Shown here piece after piece: positions 25,734-34,111 of a DNA stretch of 64,000 bases. Position numbers and translations under genes: made by a program. Source of the DNA: Bacillota bacterium (GTDB lineage: Bacteria > Bacillota > UBA4882 > UBA8346); assembly GCA_023426245.1 (NCBI GenBank), contig JAFABB010000034.1, forward strand, positions 1 to 64,000. Direction: 5' to 3'. Numbering within the stretch: the first letter of the stretch is position 1; every line of letters begins with the position of its first letter. The notes below the pieces were generated by a model. The model was given only the letters and a program-made list of their open reading frames with translations, searched no databases and was not told the DNA's origin.

Positions 25734-26540
25734 ATGAAAAAATATCAAAGTTGGGGAAAAGCTAGCCGGATGAAAAAAATCTTTGCCAGTGACAACAAAA
25801 CCGTAATGCTGGCATTTGATCACGGCTACTTTTTAGGTCCCATATCCGGAATGGAGAATCCCACCAAGGTCATTCCTCCATTGATTCCTTATGTAGATGC
25901 TCTGATGATGTCACCTGGGATATTAACTTCCTGCATTGAACCGGAAGTTGACAAAGCCATTGTTTTGCGGGCATCCGGAGGAAATTCCGTTGCTACCGAG
26001 GAGTTATCCAATGAAGATTTAATCCTGGAGGCGGAAGAGGCAGTTAAACTTAATGCTTCGGCAATGGCACTTTCATTTTACATTGGAACGCCCCATGAGA
26101 AACAAACACTCATGGCATTGGCAAAAGCGATTAACACCGCTTCCAAACTTGAACTTCCCGTACTTGCAGTTACTGCTGTCGGCCGGGAATTGGAAAAACG
26201 CGATGCCCGATTTCTATCCCTCGCCAGCCGAATTGCAGTAGAATTTGGAGCCGATATCGTAAAAACGTATTACTGTGAAAATTTTGAAAGAGTGATTAAT
26301 GCTTGCCAGGTACCAGTGGTTGTTGCAGGAGGCCCGAAACTGGACTCCGAAAAAGATGTTATGGACCTGGTCTATAATTCCATAAAATGCGGCGCAGCCG
26401 GTGTCGACTTGGGAAGAAACGTATGGCAAAATGCCGAACCGGAAATTATCGTTCAAGGCATCAAAGGAATTGTTCATGACAATCTAACTTCTGACCAAGC
26501 CATTGCATTAATGAGAGATTTACGAGCCCATAAAAAATGA
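25734..26540 (+). CDS. lsrF: 3-hydroxy-2,4-pentadione-5-phosphate thiolase
   Basis: 268 aa from ATG at 25734 behind AAAGGAGA. It belongs to the DhnA class I aldolase family with the LsrF-specific segments VMLAFDHGYFLGPISGMEN, MSPGILTSC, VLRASGGNS, and DIVKTYYCENFERVI, where the Schiff-base Lys sits in VKTYY. GAAGVDLGRNVWQ closes the barrel. LsrF transfers acetyl from the AI-2 breakdown product to CoA, giving DHAP and acetyl-CoA. Last gene of the plus arm. Confidence 0.93.
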   Translation: MKKYQSWGKASRMKKIFASDNKTVMLAFDHGYFLGPISGMENPTKVIPPLIPYVDALMMSPGILTSCIEPEVDKAIVLRASGGNSVATEELSNEDLILEAEEAVKLNASAMALSFYIGTPHEKQTLMALAKAINTASKLELPVLAVTAVGRELEKRDARFLSLASRIAVEFGADIVKTYYCENFERVINACQVPVVVAGGPKLDSEKDVMDLVYNSIKCGAAGVDLGRNVWQNAEPEIIVQGIKGIVHDNLTSDQAIALMRDLRAHKK

Positions 26541-26598
26541 ATTTCTTTATTGTTTAATATTATTATTCAATTGAAACTGTACAGAAGTTTTAAAGATG

Positions 26599-26651
26599 AG
26601 ATATACAATATAGATACGGTATTTAGGATGCTCGTTCTATATTGCATATCT
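26599..26651. repeat. Imperfect inverted repeat between convergent lsrF and paaK
   Basis: AGATATACAATATAGA (26599-26614) and TCTATATTGCATATCT (26636-26651) are inverted repeats around a 21-nt centre. Further outward, weak arm similarity to the MITE-like palindromes exists, so this may be a degraded copy. It could also serve as a terminator between the convergent genes. Confidence 0.45.
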
Positions 26652-26736
26652 TGCTTTATTTTCAGGAAGCATCTATACAATTATTGCTTTTATTTTTCTG
26701 GTTTTCATCAATCCATAAAAAAGATGCCGAAAAGTA

Positions 26737-28047
26737 CTAAATATCTCTTTCATCAATCACCCGTTTGGATTTCTTTTCACTTCGCGGCAAGCTACCAAAT
26801 AGCACCACTTCAACATTGATAATGACGCCAATGCGCTTTTTAAAGTTGCTTCCGATTCGTTCCGTAAGCGTTTGGGGATCAACGCCCCTCTCCCCCTCCA
26901 CCCGGAGCAGCATCTGATCCCTGGCATCCACCCGGGTCAACCGGATTTGATATTCACTGCTCGCTCCCGGTGTTTCTTTTAACAAATCTTCAATTTGCCC
27001 CGGATAAATATTGACTCCCTTGATCTTGATCATATCGTCGCTGCGTCCCAAGATGCGATCGATTCGTGGATAAATACTGCCGCACTCACAAACGCCGGGG
27101 ATAATCCGGGTCAAGTCATGAGTCCGGTAACGGATAAGCGGGGCCCCTTCTTTAGATAAAGTGGTAATGACTAATTCACCCAATTCACCTTGAGGCAAGA
27201 CTTTTCCGGTGAGGGGATCGATAATTTCAAAGTATAAATAATCGGACCAGTAATGAATTCCTTGATGGAACTGGCAGTCGATTCCGATTCCGGGACCGTA
27301 TATTTCGGTTAGCCCGTAAATATCGTAGGATTCAATCCCCAATTCCTTCTCAATCCGGGCCCGCATTTTATCGCCCCAGCGTTCTGAACCGAAAATGCCG
27401 GTCTTCAGGTGAACTTTATCCGTTAAAGATCTTCTTTGAACTTCCTCCGCCAGCAATAAGGCATAGGAAGATGTGCTGCAAAGCACCGTGGATTTCAAAT
27501 CAACCATCATTTGCAATTGTTTTTCGGTATTTCCCGGGCCCATCGGAATCGCCATGGCACCCAGGCGCTCCACGCCGGCCTGAAACCCAATACCGGCAGT
27601 CCATAGTCCGTAGCCAGGAGTGATTTGCACCCTGTCCTCCCGGGTCAAACCGGCGTAAGCGTAACAGCGGGCAAACATCATCGCCCAATCACGAACATCT
27701 CTCCGGGTATAAGGAATAATAATGGGCAATCCGGTGGTTCCGGACGAAGAATGGATTCTGACCACATCACGGTCGGGCACGGCTTGGATCCCCAGAGGAT
27801 AAGCTTCCCGCAATTCTTCCTTGGTCGTGAAGGGGATTTTATGAAAATCCTCCATGCTGCGAAATTCATTCAAGACAAAACCGGCCGCCTGGTATTTTTT
27901 CTGGTAAAAAAGCCCTTGCTGATTTACTCTTTTAAAAAGCTTTTGAAGGGATTCAAATTCGAATGCCTCTTTGGCCTTATAGTTTAACTGTAAGTATTCA
28001 AGATTGTGCAATTCCTGAAGCTCCAGCGGAATGGTTTTATTCATCAT
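26737..28047 (-). CDS. paaK: AMP-forming arylacetate-CoA ligase (phenylacetate/indoleacetate type)
   Basis: 436 aa. ANL-superfamily adenylate-forming fold: the P-loop-like motif RIHSSSGTTGLPIIIPYT (near residue 100), then TPGYGLWTAG, YGLTEIYGPGIG and the hinge region GRSDDMIKIKGVNIYPGQIE. Typical of PaaK/Ior-linked ligases in anaerobes. The family converts an arylacetate, ATP and CoA to an aryl-CoA with AMP, reversible in principle. It follows iorAB on the same strand, which says the substrate is probably indoleacetate, phenylacetate or a relative. Confidence 0.9.
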   Translation of the reverse strand: MMNKTIPLELQELHNLEYLQLNYKAKEAFEFESLQKLFKRVNQQGLFYQKKYQAAGFVLNEFRSMEDFHKIPFTTKEELREAYPLGIQAVPDRDVVRIHSSSGTTGLPIIIPYTRRDVRDWAMMFARCYAYAGLTREDRVQITPGYGLWTAGIGFQAGVERLGAMAIPMGPGNTEKQLQMMVDLKSTVLCSTSSYALLLAEEVQRRSLTDKVHLKTGIFGSERWGDKMRARIEKELGIESYDIYGLTEIYGPGIGIDCQFHQGIHYWSDYLYFEIIDPLTGKVLPQGELGELVITTLSKEGAPLIRYRTHDLTRIIPGVCECGSIYPRIDRILGRSDDMIKIKGVNIYPGQIEDLLKETPGASSEYQIRLTRVDARDQMLLRVEGERGVDPQTLTERIGSNFKKRIGVIINVEVVLFGSLPRSEKKSKRVIDERDI

Positions 28048-28156
28048 CTCAGCTAAGCAACCTCCTCTAATCTGGCTATCTCACTCTAAATAACCCTTGC
28101 GTAACTTCTTTGCCCAATCAATCACCGAACTATCGGCGATACTTCCTCCCTCTCTG

Positions 28157-28744
28157 CTAATTTTCAAACATGCTGCCCATATCAAAAGCCTTTTCATTCA
28201 TGGCCTTGGCCTTTTCCGGCACCATTTCCAAAAGGACCTTTTTGATTTCGGCTTTAGGGAACGGCAATAGCCCGCTATTGGCGAGCGCCCCCAGCATGAC
28301 CGAGTTAATGGTCCTAAAACTTCCGGCTAGCGTTGCCAGACGAAAGGCGTCAATAAACACCATCTTTACAGGTAAGGAACAGAGATACTTTTGAATCTGT
28401 TCCAAAGGATAATTAGATCCTCCCAAAGCAACCGTAACCGGCCGGATGGGATGGATATTTACCAGGGAAAATCCGCTGCTCTTTACTAAATTACAACACC
28501 GCTGCGCTTCAGCCGGCTCAAAACCCAATAAAATATCAGCCTGGCGGCTTCCGATCAGGGGCCCGAACCCATCAATTCCTATGCGAACATGGCTTTGAAC
28601 CGAGCCTTCCCGTTGAGCCATACCGATTGTTTCGGAGGTGTGGGCCGAGGCGCCCAGATTCAAAGCAGTTTGCGCCAAAACCCGGGAAGCAAGGACCGTC
28701 CCCTGACCGCCAACGCCGGCAATAATGATATCCAGTCGATTCAT
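28157..28744 (-). CDS. iorB: Indolepyruvate:ferredoxin oxidoreductase beta subunit
   Basis: 195 aa, gamma-domain type: DIIIAGVGGQGTVLASRVLAQ at the N-terminus and HTSETIGMAQREGSVQSHVRIG, both hallmark segments of IorB. It overlaps the iorA stop by 4 bp behind GAGGTG. With IorA it interconverts arylpyruvate plus CoA and aryl-acetyl-CoA plus CO2 with ferredoxin. Confidence 0.95.
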   Translation of the reverse strand: MNRLDIIIAGVGGQGTVLASRVLAQTALNLGASAHTSETIGMAQREGSVQSHVRIGIDGFGPLIGSRQADILLGFEPAEAQRCCNLVKSSGFSLVNIHPIRPVTVALGGSNYPLEQIQKYLCSLPVKMVFIDAFRLATLAGSFRTINSVMLGALANSGLLPFPKAEIKKVLLEMVPEKAKAMNEKAFDMGSMFEN

Positions 28745-30552
28745 GAGTTAATCACCTCTTTGATGGCACCGGATGGACATACTTGGCTACATAAGCCGCA
28801 CCCGTAACAAGATGAAGTGATCTGGGGTCTTTCTCCCGCCGCTAGCGCCGGACATCCTAATTCCCGCAAACAGCGCCGGCAATTGGTGCAAATTTGAGTA
28901 TCAACCTGATAACTACATTTGGGCTTGGTAATGGCTGCACAGGGGTGCTTCATGACCACAGCGGCCACACCCGGATAGTCCATAGCCCTCCGCACGGCTT
29001 CAACGGTCTTTTTTAACTCCATGGGATTGACCGTTTCCACCTGACCAACGCCGCAAGCCCGAATGATGGTGACGGGATCGATTACGGCTGTTTCTTTTCC
29101 GACTGCCGTCCGCCCCATTCCGGGATGAGGCTGATGTCCTGTCATGGCCGTCGTGCTATTGTCCAGTAAAATAATTTTGATTGGATGATGATTATAAACG
29201 GCATTGATCACTCCCGGTATCCCGGTATGAAAGAAAGTCGAATCACCGATAAATGCAAATACCGGTACTTTGGAGTCGATTTGCAACAATCCCTGTGCGA
29301 TCGTAATCCCCGCCCCCATGCATAGACAAGTATCAACCATGGAAAGAGGCACTGCGTTTCCCAAAGTATAGCAGCCGATATCACCGGTATATATAACCTT
29401 CATGCCCTTGATAGCGGCCTTCACCGCATAAAATGAAGCCCGGTGCGGACAACCCGCGCATAAAACCGGGGGGCGGACTGGCAAATCAGGGGGAGTTGCG
29501 ATTTCCCGATAGGTTTCAATATCTTCCTTTTTATCACCCTTACACAATCCGGCCAGAGTTTTTAGAACCAAATCAATACTATATTCACCGGCTTTGGGCC
29601 AATCACCGGATATTTTACCGTAAACAGATCCTCGAAAACCTACTTTTCCAGCGAGGCCGATGATATGTTCCTCCAGGACCGGATCCAATTCTTCAATGAC
29701 GATGACCTCATCGACCCGGGTGAGGAACTCGCTGATTTTTTGTTCGGGTGCTGGAAAAGGGGTTCCTATTTTTAAAATAGTAGGATTGATCCCTAAACGT
29801 GCCACTGCCTCCGTCACATATAAAAATGAAACACCGCTAACGGCAATTCCGGTGCGGTTTCCGGATTGAATAAAGTTCCACCCGCCGGAACTGAACTCTT
29901 GCGCCAGTTTGATCTGCTGTTCTTCCAGCCATTGGTGCCGCTGATAAGCAAGTTTCGGAAAGATGACCCATTTTGAATCCTTAACGAACCCTTCCGGATC
30001 GTTCTTCCGGATTTCACCTTCTTGAATCCCGGCGGTTGCATGGCAAACTCTGGTCGTCGGGCGGATAAACACCGGCATCTGATAACGGTGAGACAATTCA
30101 AATGCCGCCTTGGTCATTTCCAGAGCTTCTTCCGGTGATGCCGGATCGAAAACCGGCAGTTTGGCGAACTTGGCAAAACCCCTGGTGTCCTGCTCGGTTT
30201 GGGATGAGTGGGGGCCCGGGTCGTCCGCCACCACTACCACCAAAGCTCCCTTCACACCGATGTATGCAACGCTCATCAAGGGATCGCTTGCAACATTCAG
30301 TCCAACCTGTTTCATTGCAACCAACGAATAAGCCCCGGCATAAGCCGCGCCGGCTGCTACTTCTAAAGCCACTTTTTCATTGACGGACCATTCGGCGTAA
30401 AAGTTACAATCCTTTGACCAATTCGCTAAAGTGCCGACAATCTCGGAAGAAGGGGTTCCAGGATAAGCGGAAGCTAAATTAAGGCCTGCTTCCACAGCCC
30501 CCCGGGCAATCGCCTCATTCCCCATCAACAGTTTTTTCGTCAATTCTTTCAC
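28741..30552 (-). CDS. iorA: Indolepyruvate:ferredoxin oxidoreductase alpha subunit
   Basis: 603 aa. Pyrimidine domain near the N-terminus (LLMGNEAIARGAVEAGLNLA, AYPGTPSSEI), a middle domain, the TPP-binding segment (VLCAGCPHRASFYAVK, YTGDIGCYTLG, FIGDSTFFHTG) and at the C-terminus two [4Fe-4S] ferredoxin motifs (CTNCRRCLRELGCPAL, CYGCGLCSQVCPSGAI). Start GTG at 30552, or TTG three codons in, which has better spacing to GAGGTG. The gene begins 50 bp after ecfT with no terminator between, so it may share the transcript of the Trp transporter genes. Confidence 0.94.
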   Translation of the reverse strand: MKELTKKLLMGNEAIARGAVEAGLNLASAYPGTPSSEIVGTLANWSKDCNFYAEWSVNEKVALEVAAGAAYAGAYSLVAMKQVGLNVASDPLMSVAYIGVKGALVVVVADDPGPHSSQTEQDTRGFAKFAKLPVFDPASPEEALEMTKAAFELSHRYQMPVFIRPTTRVCHATAGIQEGEIRKNDPEGFVKDSKWVIFPKLAYQRHQWLEEQQIKLAQEFSSGGWNFIQSGNRTGIAVSGVSFLYVTEAVARLGINPTILKIGTPFPAPEQKISEFLTRVDEVIVIEELDPVLEEHIIGLAGKVGFRGSVYGKISGDWPKAGEYSIDLVLKTLAGLCKGDKKEDIETYREIATPPDLPVRPPVLCAGCPHRASFYAVKAAIKGMKVIYTGDIGCYTLGNAVPLSMVDTCLCMGAGITIAQGLLQIDSKVPVFAFIGDSTFFHTGIPGVINAVYNHHPIKIILLDNSTTAMTGHQPHPGMGRTAVGKETAVIDPVTIIRACGVGQVETVNPMELKKTVEAVRRAMDYPGVAAVVMKHPCAAITKPKCSYQVDTQICTNCRRCLRELGCPALAAGERPQITSSCYGCGLCSQVCPSGAIKEVINS

Positions 30553-30602
30553 ACCTCAAACAATTTTCTGTTCCTGGTAATTCATAACAAAAAGTTCGCT
30601 TT

Positions 30603-31400
30603 CTAAACAATAATTCCTGTCATACTAAGGAAAATACCTGTAATAACAATCGCTAGAAGGATGGAGCAAATCAGCCAGTCTTGGAAAGCAAAATCATTCC
30701 GGTGGAGGTATGTTCGCTTCCCGACCCCAAAACCGCGAGTTTCCATGGAAATCGCCATTTGTTCCGCCTTTTTCACTGAGGTGATCATTAAGGGAATGGC
30801 CAAGGGGCAAATAGAGAGAAACTTCTTAAGAAAAAGGCCTTTATCGAGACGATGGGCACGGGAACACTGAGCCTGAATAATTTGTTCCATTTCCTGCACA
30901 AAGGTTGGAATAAACCGGATGGAGGTGATAAACATAAAGGCATAGGTGTAAGGGACTTTGAACTTTTCAACCAACATCACCACCAGATCTTTAACCTCCG
31001 TTGTTCCCAATAACACGGGAAAACTGGCGGCAATCACCATTAAACGGATTCCCATCGCCAAAGATAACAACAAGCCTTGGTCCGTTACTCTTAAAATCCG
31101 GGTCCCGGGGATTAAAACGAACAAGGTTTTACCGTCCGGAATAAAAAAAACCTGAAATAACAAAAAGAAGGCCGCGAAACACAACAAGCCGATAAATGCC
31201 GGCAGCATTTCTCGAAGAATTTTGGCTACATAGGCCACCAGGAGGATGGATAAAAAAAGAACCGTCAAGATAACAACATCCGTAAACAGAAAACTCAGGC
31301 TCATTAATGTGATGGACCACATCAGTTTGGTCAAAGGATTGAGGCGGTGAATCATGGAATTTCGTTGAAAATAATTAGTTACAGCAGACATTCGAGCCAC
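30603..31400 (-). CDS. ecfT: ECF transporter transmembrane coupling protein EcfT
   Basis: 265 aa with about five membrane helices (LMWSITLMSLSFLFTDVVIL, LLCFAAFFLLFQVFFIP, LSLAMGIRLMVIAASFPVLL and so on). The coupling helix motif near residue 215, SMETRGFGVGKRTYL, is the ARG-type signature by which EcfT grips the ATPases. It overlaps ecfA by about 25 bp. With two EcfA proteins and the S component it makes a complete ECF importer. Confidence 0.92.
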   Translation of the reverse strand: MARMSAVTNYFQRNSMIHRLNPLTKLMWSITLMSLSFLFTDVVILTVLFLSILLVAYVAKILREMLPAFIGLLCFAAFFLLFQVFFIPDGKTLFVLIPGTRILRVTDQGLLLSLAMGIRLMVIAASFPVLLGTTEVKDLVVMLVEKFKVPYTYAFMFITSIRFIPTFVQEMEQIIQAQCSRAHRLDKGLFLKKFLSICPLAIPLMITSVKKAEQMAISMETRGFGVGKRTYLHRNDFAFQDWLICSILLAIVITGIFLSMTGIIV

Positions 31401-32214
31401 TCTCCATTATCGCTAAAATCTGCTCGTACAATTCTTTCACAGTCAGGGGACGGTCGAAGGGGTTTAAGCAGTTTCCAAATTTCTGGGCCAACCGGGCGAT
31501 CTGTGAAGGAAACAAATTGGTCTGCAACAGCAGATCCGGTTGATAGAAAACATTTCTGCAAATGTCATCCATTAATACCCGTCCCTCACTTAAAACAATA
31601 ACCCGTTCCGCATATCCGGCCACCAACTCCATATCATGCGTTACAAAGACAATCGTATGCCCCTTTCGGTGGAGTTCTTTCACCATTTCCATAATTTCAA
31701 TACCTTCTTGATAATCCTGGCCGGTGGTCGGCTCATCAAGAACCATCACCTCCGGCCGCATGGATAAAAGCGAAGCGAAGGCAACCCGCTGCCGCTGCCC
31801 TTTACTTAGGAATAAAGGGTTTTCTTTTAAATAAGGAGTGAGCCCCACTTGACCAGCGGCATCCCGGACCCGCTCTTTCACTTCAGCTTTTGTAAGATCA
31901 AGATTGGCAGGGCCAAAACCGATTTCCTTTTCGACAGTCGGCAGGAAGATTTGATGATCCGGATTTTGAAACAGATATCCAACTTTTGGGGCCAATTCTC
32001 CGGTCGATGAATCCTTAGTATTGACTCCGTCAATAAAAAGGTTGCCTGCAGTGGGTTTTAAAAGACCATTCAATTGTTTCAGCAAGGTCGTTTTCCCAGC
32101 GCCGTTTTGGCCGATCAAAGCCACAAATTCCCCTGGATCAATTTGAAAGGAAATATGTTGAAGTACATTCACTCCACTTGGATAGGTAAAAGAAACATCA
32201 GAAGCGCGAATCAT
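31375..32214 (-). CDS. ecfA: ECF transporter ATPase
   Basis: 279 aa. Walker A GQNGAGKTTLLKQL, signature-region LSKGQRQRVAFASLLS, Walker B VMVLDEPTTGQD, and the H-loop FVTHDMELV. Q-loop is LFQNPDHQIF, the LFQNPDxQ form typical of ECF ATPases. It overlaps the neighbouring ATPase gene by 4 bp and ecfT by 26 bp. The pair would be EcfA1/EcfA2; which is which is not readable with confidence. Confidence 0.92.
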   Translation of the reverse strand: MIRASDVSFTYPSGVNVLQHISFQIDPGEFVALIGQNGAGKTTLLKQLNGLLKPTAGNLFIDGVNTKDSSTGELAPKVGYLFQNPDHQIFLPTVEKEIGFGPANLDLTKAEVKERVRDAAGQVGLTPYLKENPLFLSKGQRQRVAFASLLSMRPEVMVLDEPTTGQDYQEGIEIMEMVKELHRKGHTIVFVTHDMELVAGYAERVIVLSEGRVLMDDICRNVFYQPDLLLQTNLFPSQIARLAQKFGNCLNPFDRPLTVKELYEQILAIMESGSNVCCN

Positions 32215-33101
32215 TTTTTCTCCCCACTTGGATTCAAACTTTTTTGCAGACCTAGGTAAGCCTCATCTACCGTAAGCGGCAGTTCCCCCACATAGCGGGC
32301 TTTCTTCTTCAACAAAAAAGCCAACTCACTTACGGGTGGAACCCGCAAGCCTACCGATTGAAGGGTTTCAGGCCCAGCTATGATTTCCCGGGGAGTCTTG
32401 TCAACAAGCAAAGCGCCCCGGTTCATTATCAATAAACGTTGGATATATTCCATCAAAATGTTGATTTTTTGTTCCACGACAAGAATCGTTAACCCAAATT
32501 CATGATTGAGCTTTTTTAAAACCTCAAAAACTTCCATGGTTCCGATCGGATCCAGTTCCGAGGTGGGTTCATCCAGGATAAGGATTCCCGGGCGTAGAGC
32601 GATTGCCGCAGCTATTGAAACTCTTTGCTTTTGCCCCCCCGAAAGTTCCGAGGTTGAACGGTTCCGCAAATGAGAGATCCCGATAAATTGCAAAGACTCA
32701 CGAATCCGGGTTTCAATGGTTTCCGGTTCAAAGCCGAAGTTTTCCAAGCCAAAAGCGATTTCATCCTCGACTGTTGGAGCGACCAATTGCGCTTCGGGGT
32801 CCTGAAAGACGCTACCAACCTGCCGGGAAATCTCCGAACAGGAAGTTTCAAACGTATCATGACCATTGATCAACACCCTGCCTTGAAAGGTTCCGGATTG
32901 AAAATGCGGAATAATGCCATTGATGGTTAATACCAAAGTCGATTTGCCGGCTCCGGCCGGTCCGGTAATCCCGACAAATTCTCCGGCTTGAACCGATAAG
33001 GAAATATCGTTCAAGGCGGCATCCTTGACTTTAGCCGCTTCTGAATCCTGTGCGGAAGGATATTTGAAAGTTAAATGTTCAATGGCGATGACTGGGTCCA
33101 T
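32211..33101 (-). CDS. ecfA: ECF transporter ATPase, second copy
   Basis: 296 aa. Walker A GPAGAGKSTLVLTI, Q-loop VFQDPEAQLVAPTV, signature ELSGGQKQRVSIAAAIAL, Walker B ILILDEPTSELD, and C-terminal EcfA-type domain. It follows the S-component gene by about 57 bp and starts MDPVIAIEHLTFKYPSAQDS. It dimerises with the product of 31375-32214. Confidence 0.92.
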   Translation of the reverse strand: MDPVIAIEHLTFKYPSAQDSEAAKVKDAALNDISLSVQAGEFVGITGPAGAGKSTLVLTINGIIPHFQSGTFQGRVLINGHDTFETSCSEISRQVGSVFQDPEAQLVAPTVEDEIAFGLENFGFEPETIETRIRESLQFIGISHLRNRSTSELSGGQKQRVSIAAAIALRPGILILDEPTSELDPIGTMEVFEVLKKLNHEFGLTILVVEQKINILMEYIQRLLIMNRGALLVDKTPREIIAGPETLQSVGLRVPPVSELAFLLKKKARYVGELPLTVDEAYLGLQKSLNPSGEKK

Positions 33102-33158
33102 GCCAGCTCCCTTTTTTCGTATTAAAATAGATCACTTAACATCTCGCCAATATTCTTA

Positions 33159-33716
33159 TCAGCGATTTTTTGATAAGGCGGTTTTCAAGGGGACATATAA
33201 AATACTTGCCAATATGGCATTGAATAAAGCGGTAATCAAAACAACCACCGATAAGGCGGCAAATGCCGGGGCATTTTTGCCGCTTGCCGTGAGAACTTGA
33301 ACCATAATTCCGGCGTAAGTAAAACCGCTGACTGCTGTCCCTAGAAATGAAATAATAAAGACCCGGATATATTTCAAGACCCCAAAATCGACATTGATAA
33401 AAGCAAGTAGGTAAACAGCAATCGCCCCTAAAGGTTCACTCACAAAATTTAAGAACGGAATCGCCGATTTGGTGGTCAACTGGCAAACCGCTGCGGAGAC
33501 CAAGCCAATACCGATAACTGCCGGTAATTTAGGACGCAAAAGCAATATCGCCAGACAATACATGCCAATTACAAAGTTGGGGGTAATTCCGACGACCAAT
33601 GGCGGGCAGAAAATTCTTAATACTGCACCGACTGCCAATAACACCGCCACAATAGCTACGTCTACAGCTTTCAATCCTTTTTTTTCCACTACTCTCGTCT
33701 CTAAATTCATGCTCAT
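33159..33716 (-). CDS. trpP: ECF substrate-binding component, TrpP-like (tryptophan)
   Basis: 185 aa with five to six hydrophobic segments. Resembles Bacillus TrpP: LAVGAVLRIFCPPLVVGITP near residue 27, GMYCLAILLLRPKLPAVIGI and VSAAVCQLTTKSAIPF, then SFLGTAVSGFTYAGIMVQVL. A small S component beside EcfT and two EcfA forms a dedicated four-gene importer. The tryptophan assignment rests on sequence resemblance and, independently, on the TRAP-site-like leader just upstream (33840-33895). ATG follows GAGGAGG by 7 nt. Confidence 0.75.
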   Translation of the reverse strand: MSMNLETRVVEKKGLKAVDVAIVAVLLAVGAVLRIFCPPLVVGITPNFVIGMYCLAILLLRPKLPAVIGIGLVSAAVCQLTTKSAIPFLNFVSEPLGAIAVYLLAFINVDFGVLKYIRVFIISFLGTAVSGFTYAGIMVQVLTASGKNAPAFAALSVVVLITALFNAILASILYVPLKTALSKNR

Positions 33717-33784
33717 CTAAAAACCTCCTCTAAATTTCATCGATTGTTTCCGCACGCGCGCGGTTTACATCCTTTAAACCAATA

Positions 33785-33817
33785 TAAAAAAGCCAGGCAA
33801 CTAGCGCGCCTGGCTTT
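33785..33817 (-). terminator. Leader terminator of the trpP-ecf operon (attenuator)
   Basis: On the minus strand AAAGCCAGGC (33808-33817 region complement) pairs with GCCTGGCTTT (33789-33798 complement), a perfect 10-bp stem with a 9-nt loop, followed at once by TTTTTT. It lies between the promoter at 33919-33947 and the trpP start at 33716, so it can stop transcription in the leader. Confidence 0.85.
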
Positions 33818-33839
33818 AATAAACGTAAATATACGCTGC

Positions 33840-33895
33840 CTATGCACTCGTCTCCACTCATCTCGACTATAATTACTCTAAACTAAGCTAAACTC
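33840..33895 (-). promoter_or_regulatory. Probable TRAP (MtrB) RNA-binding site: eleven NAG triplets
   Basis: In the minus-strand transcript, triplets occur at 33895-93 GAG, 33890-88 UAG, 33885-83 UAG, 33880-78 UAG, 33875-73 UAA, 33869-67 UAG, 33864-62 GAG, 33859-57 GAG, 33854-52 GAG, 33849-47 GAG and 33842-40 UAG. Eight of ten gaps are exactly 2 nt; the other two are 3 and 4 nt. TRAP is an 11-subunit ring that binds eleven (G/U)AG repeats, one per subunit. Ten of eleven triplets match; the fifth is UAA. Downstream is an intrinsic terminator, as in trp attenuators. mtrB is not in the window. Confidence 0.85.
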
Positions 33896-33918
33896 TTTAA
33901 AACTTCTCTTCTTACTTT

Positions 33919-33947
33919 ACTATAACAAACTTTGCCATGGATGTCAA
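33919..33947 (-). promoter_or_regulatory. Consensus sigma-A promoter of the trpP-ecf operon
   Basis: Minus-strand TTGACA (33947-33942), a 17-bp spacer, and TATAGT (33924-33919). Start of transcription is expected near 33912, which puts the first TRAP triplet about 17 nt into the RNA. Confidence 0.85.
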
Positions 33948-34111
33948 TTCGTAATCCAAAGGTAAAACCAAAAAACTCCGGAAAAAGATATTTAAAAACC
34001 ATAAATAGCAGGTTATCTGAAACCTAAATCTGGGGTATAATTGAATATGGAATACTATGATGATTCTCTCAGTCATTAAGAATGACTTGGACTTGAATGG
34101 AGGTCACCCTC

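Noticed and set aside
33785..33912. T-box or other riboswitch in the trpP leader
   Set aside because: No T-box sequence or specifier stem; the regular NAG triplets fit TRAP far better.
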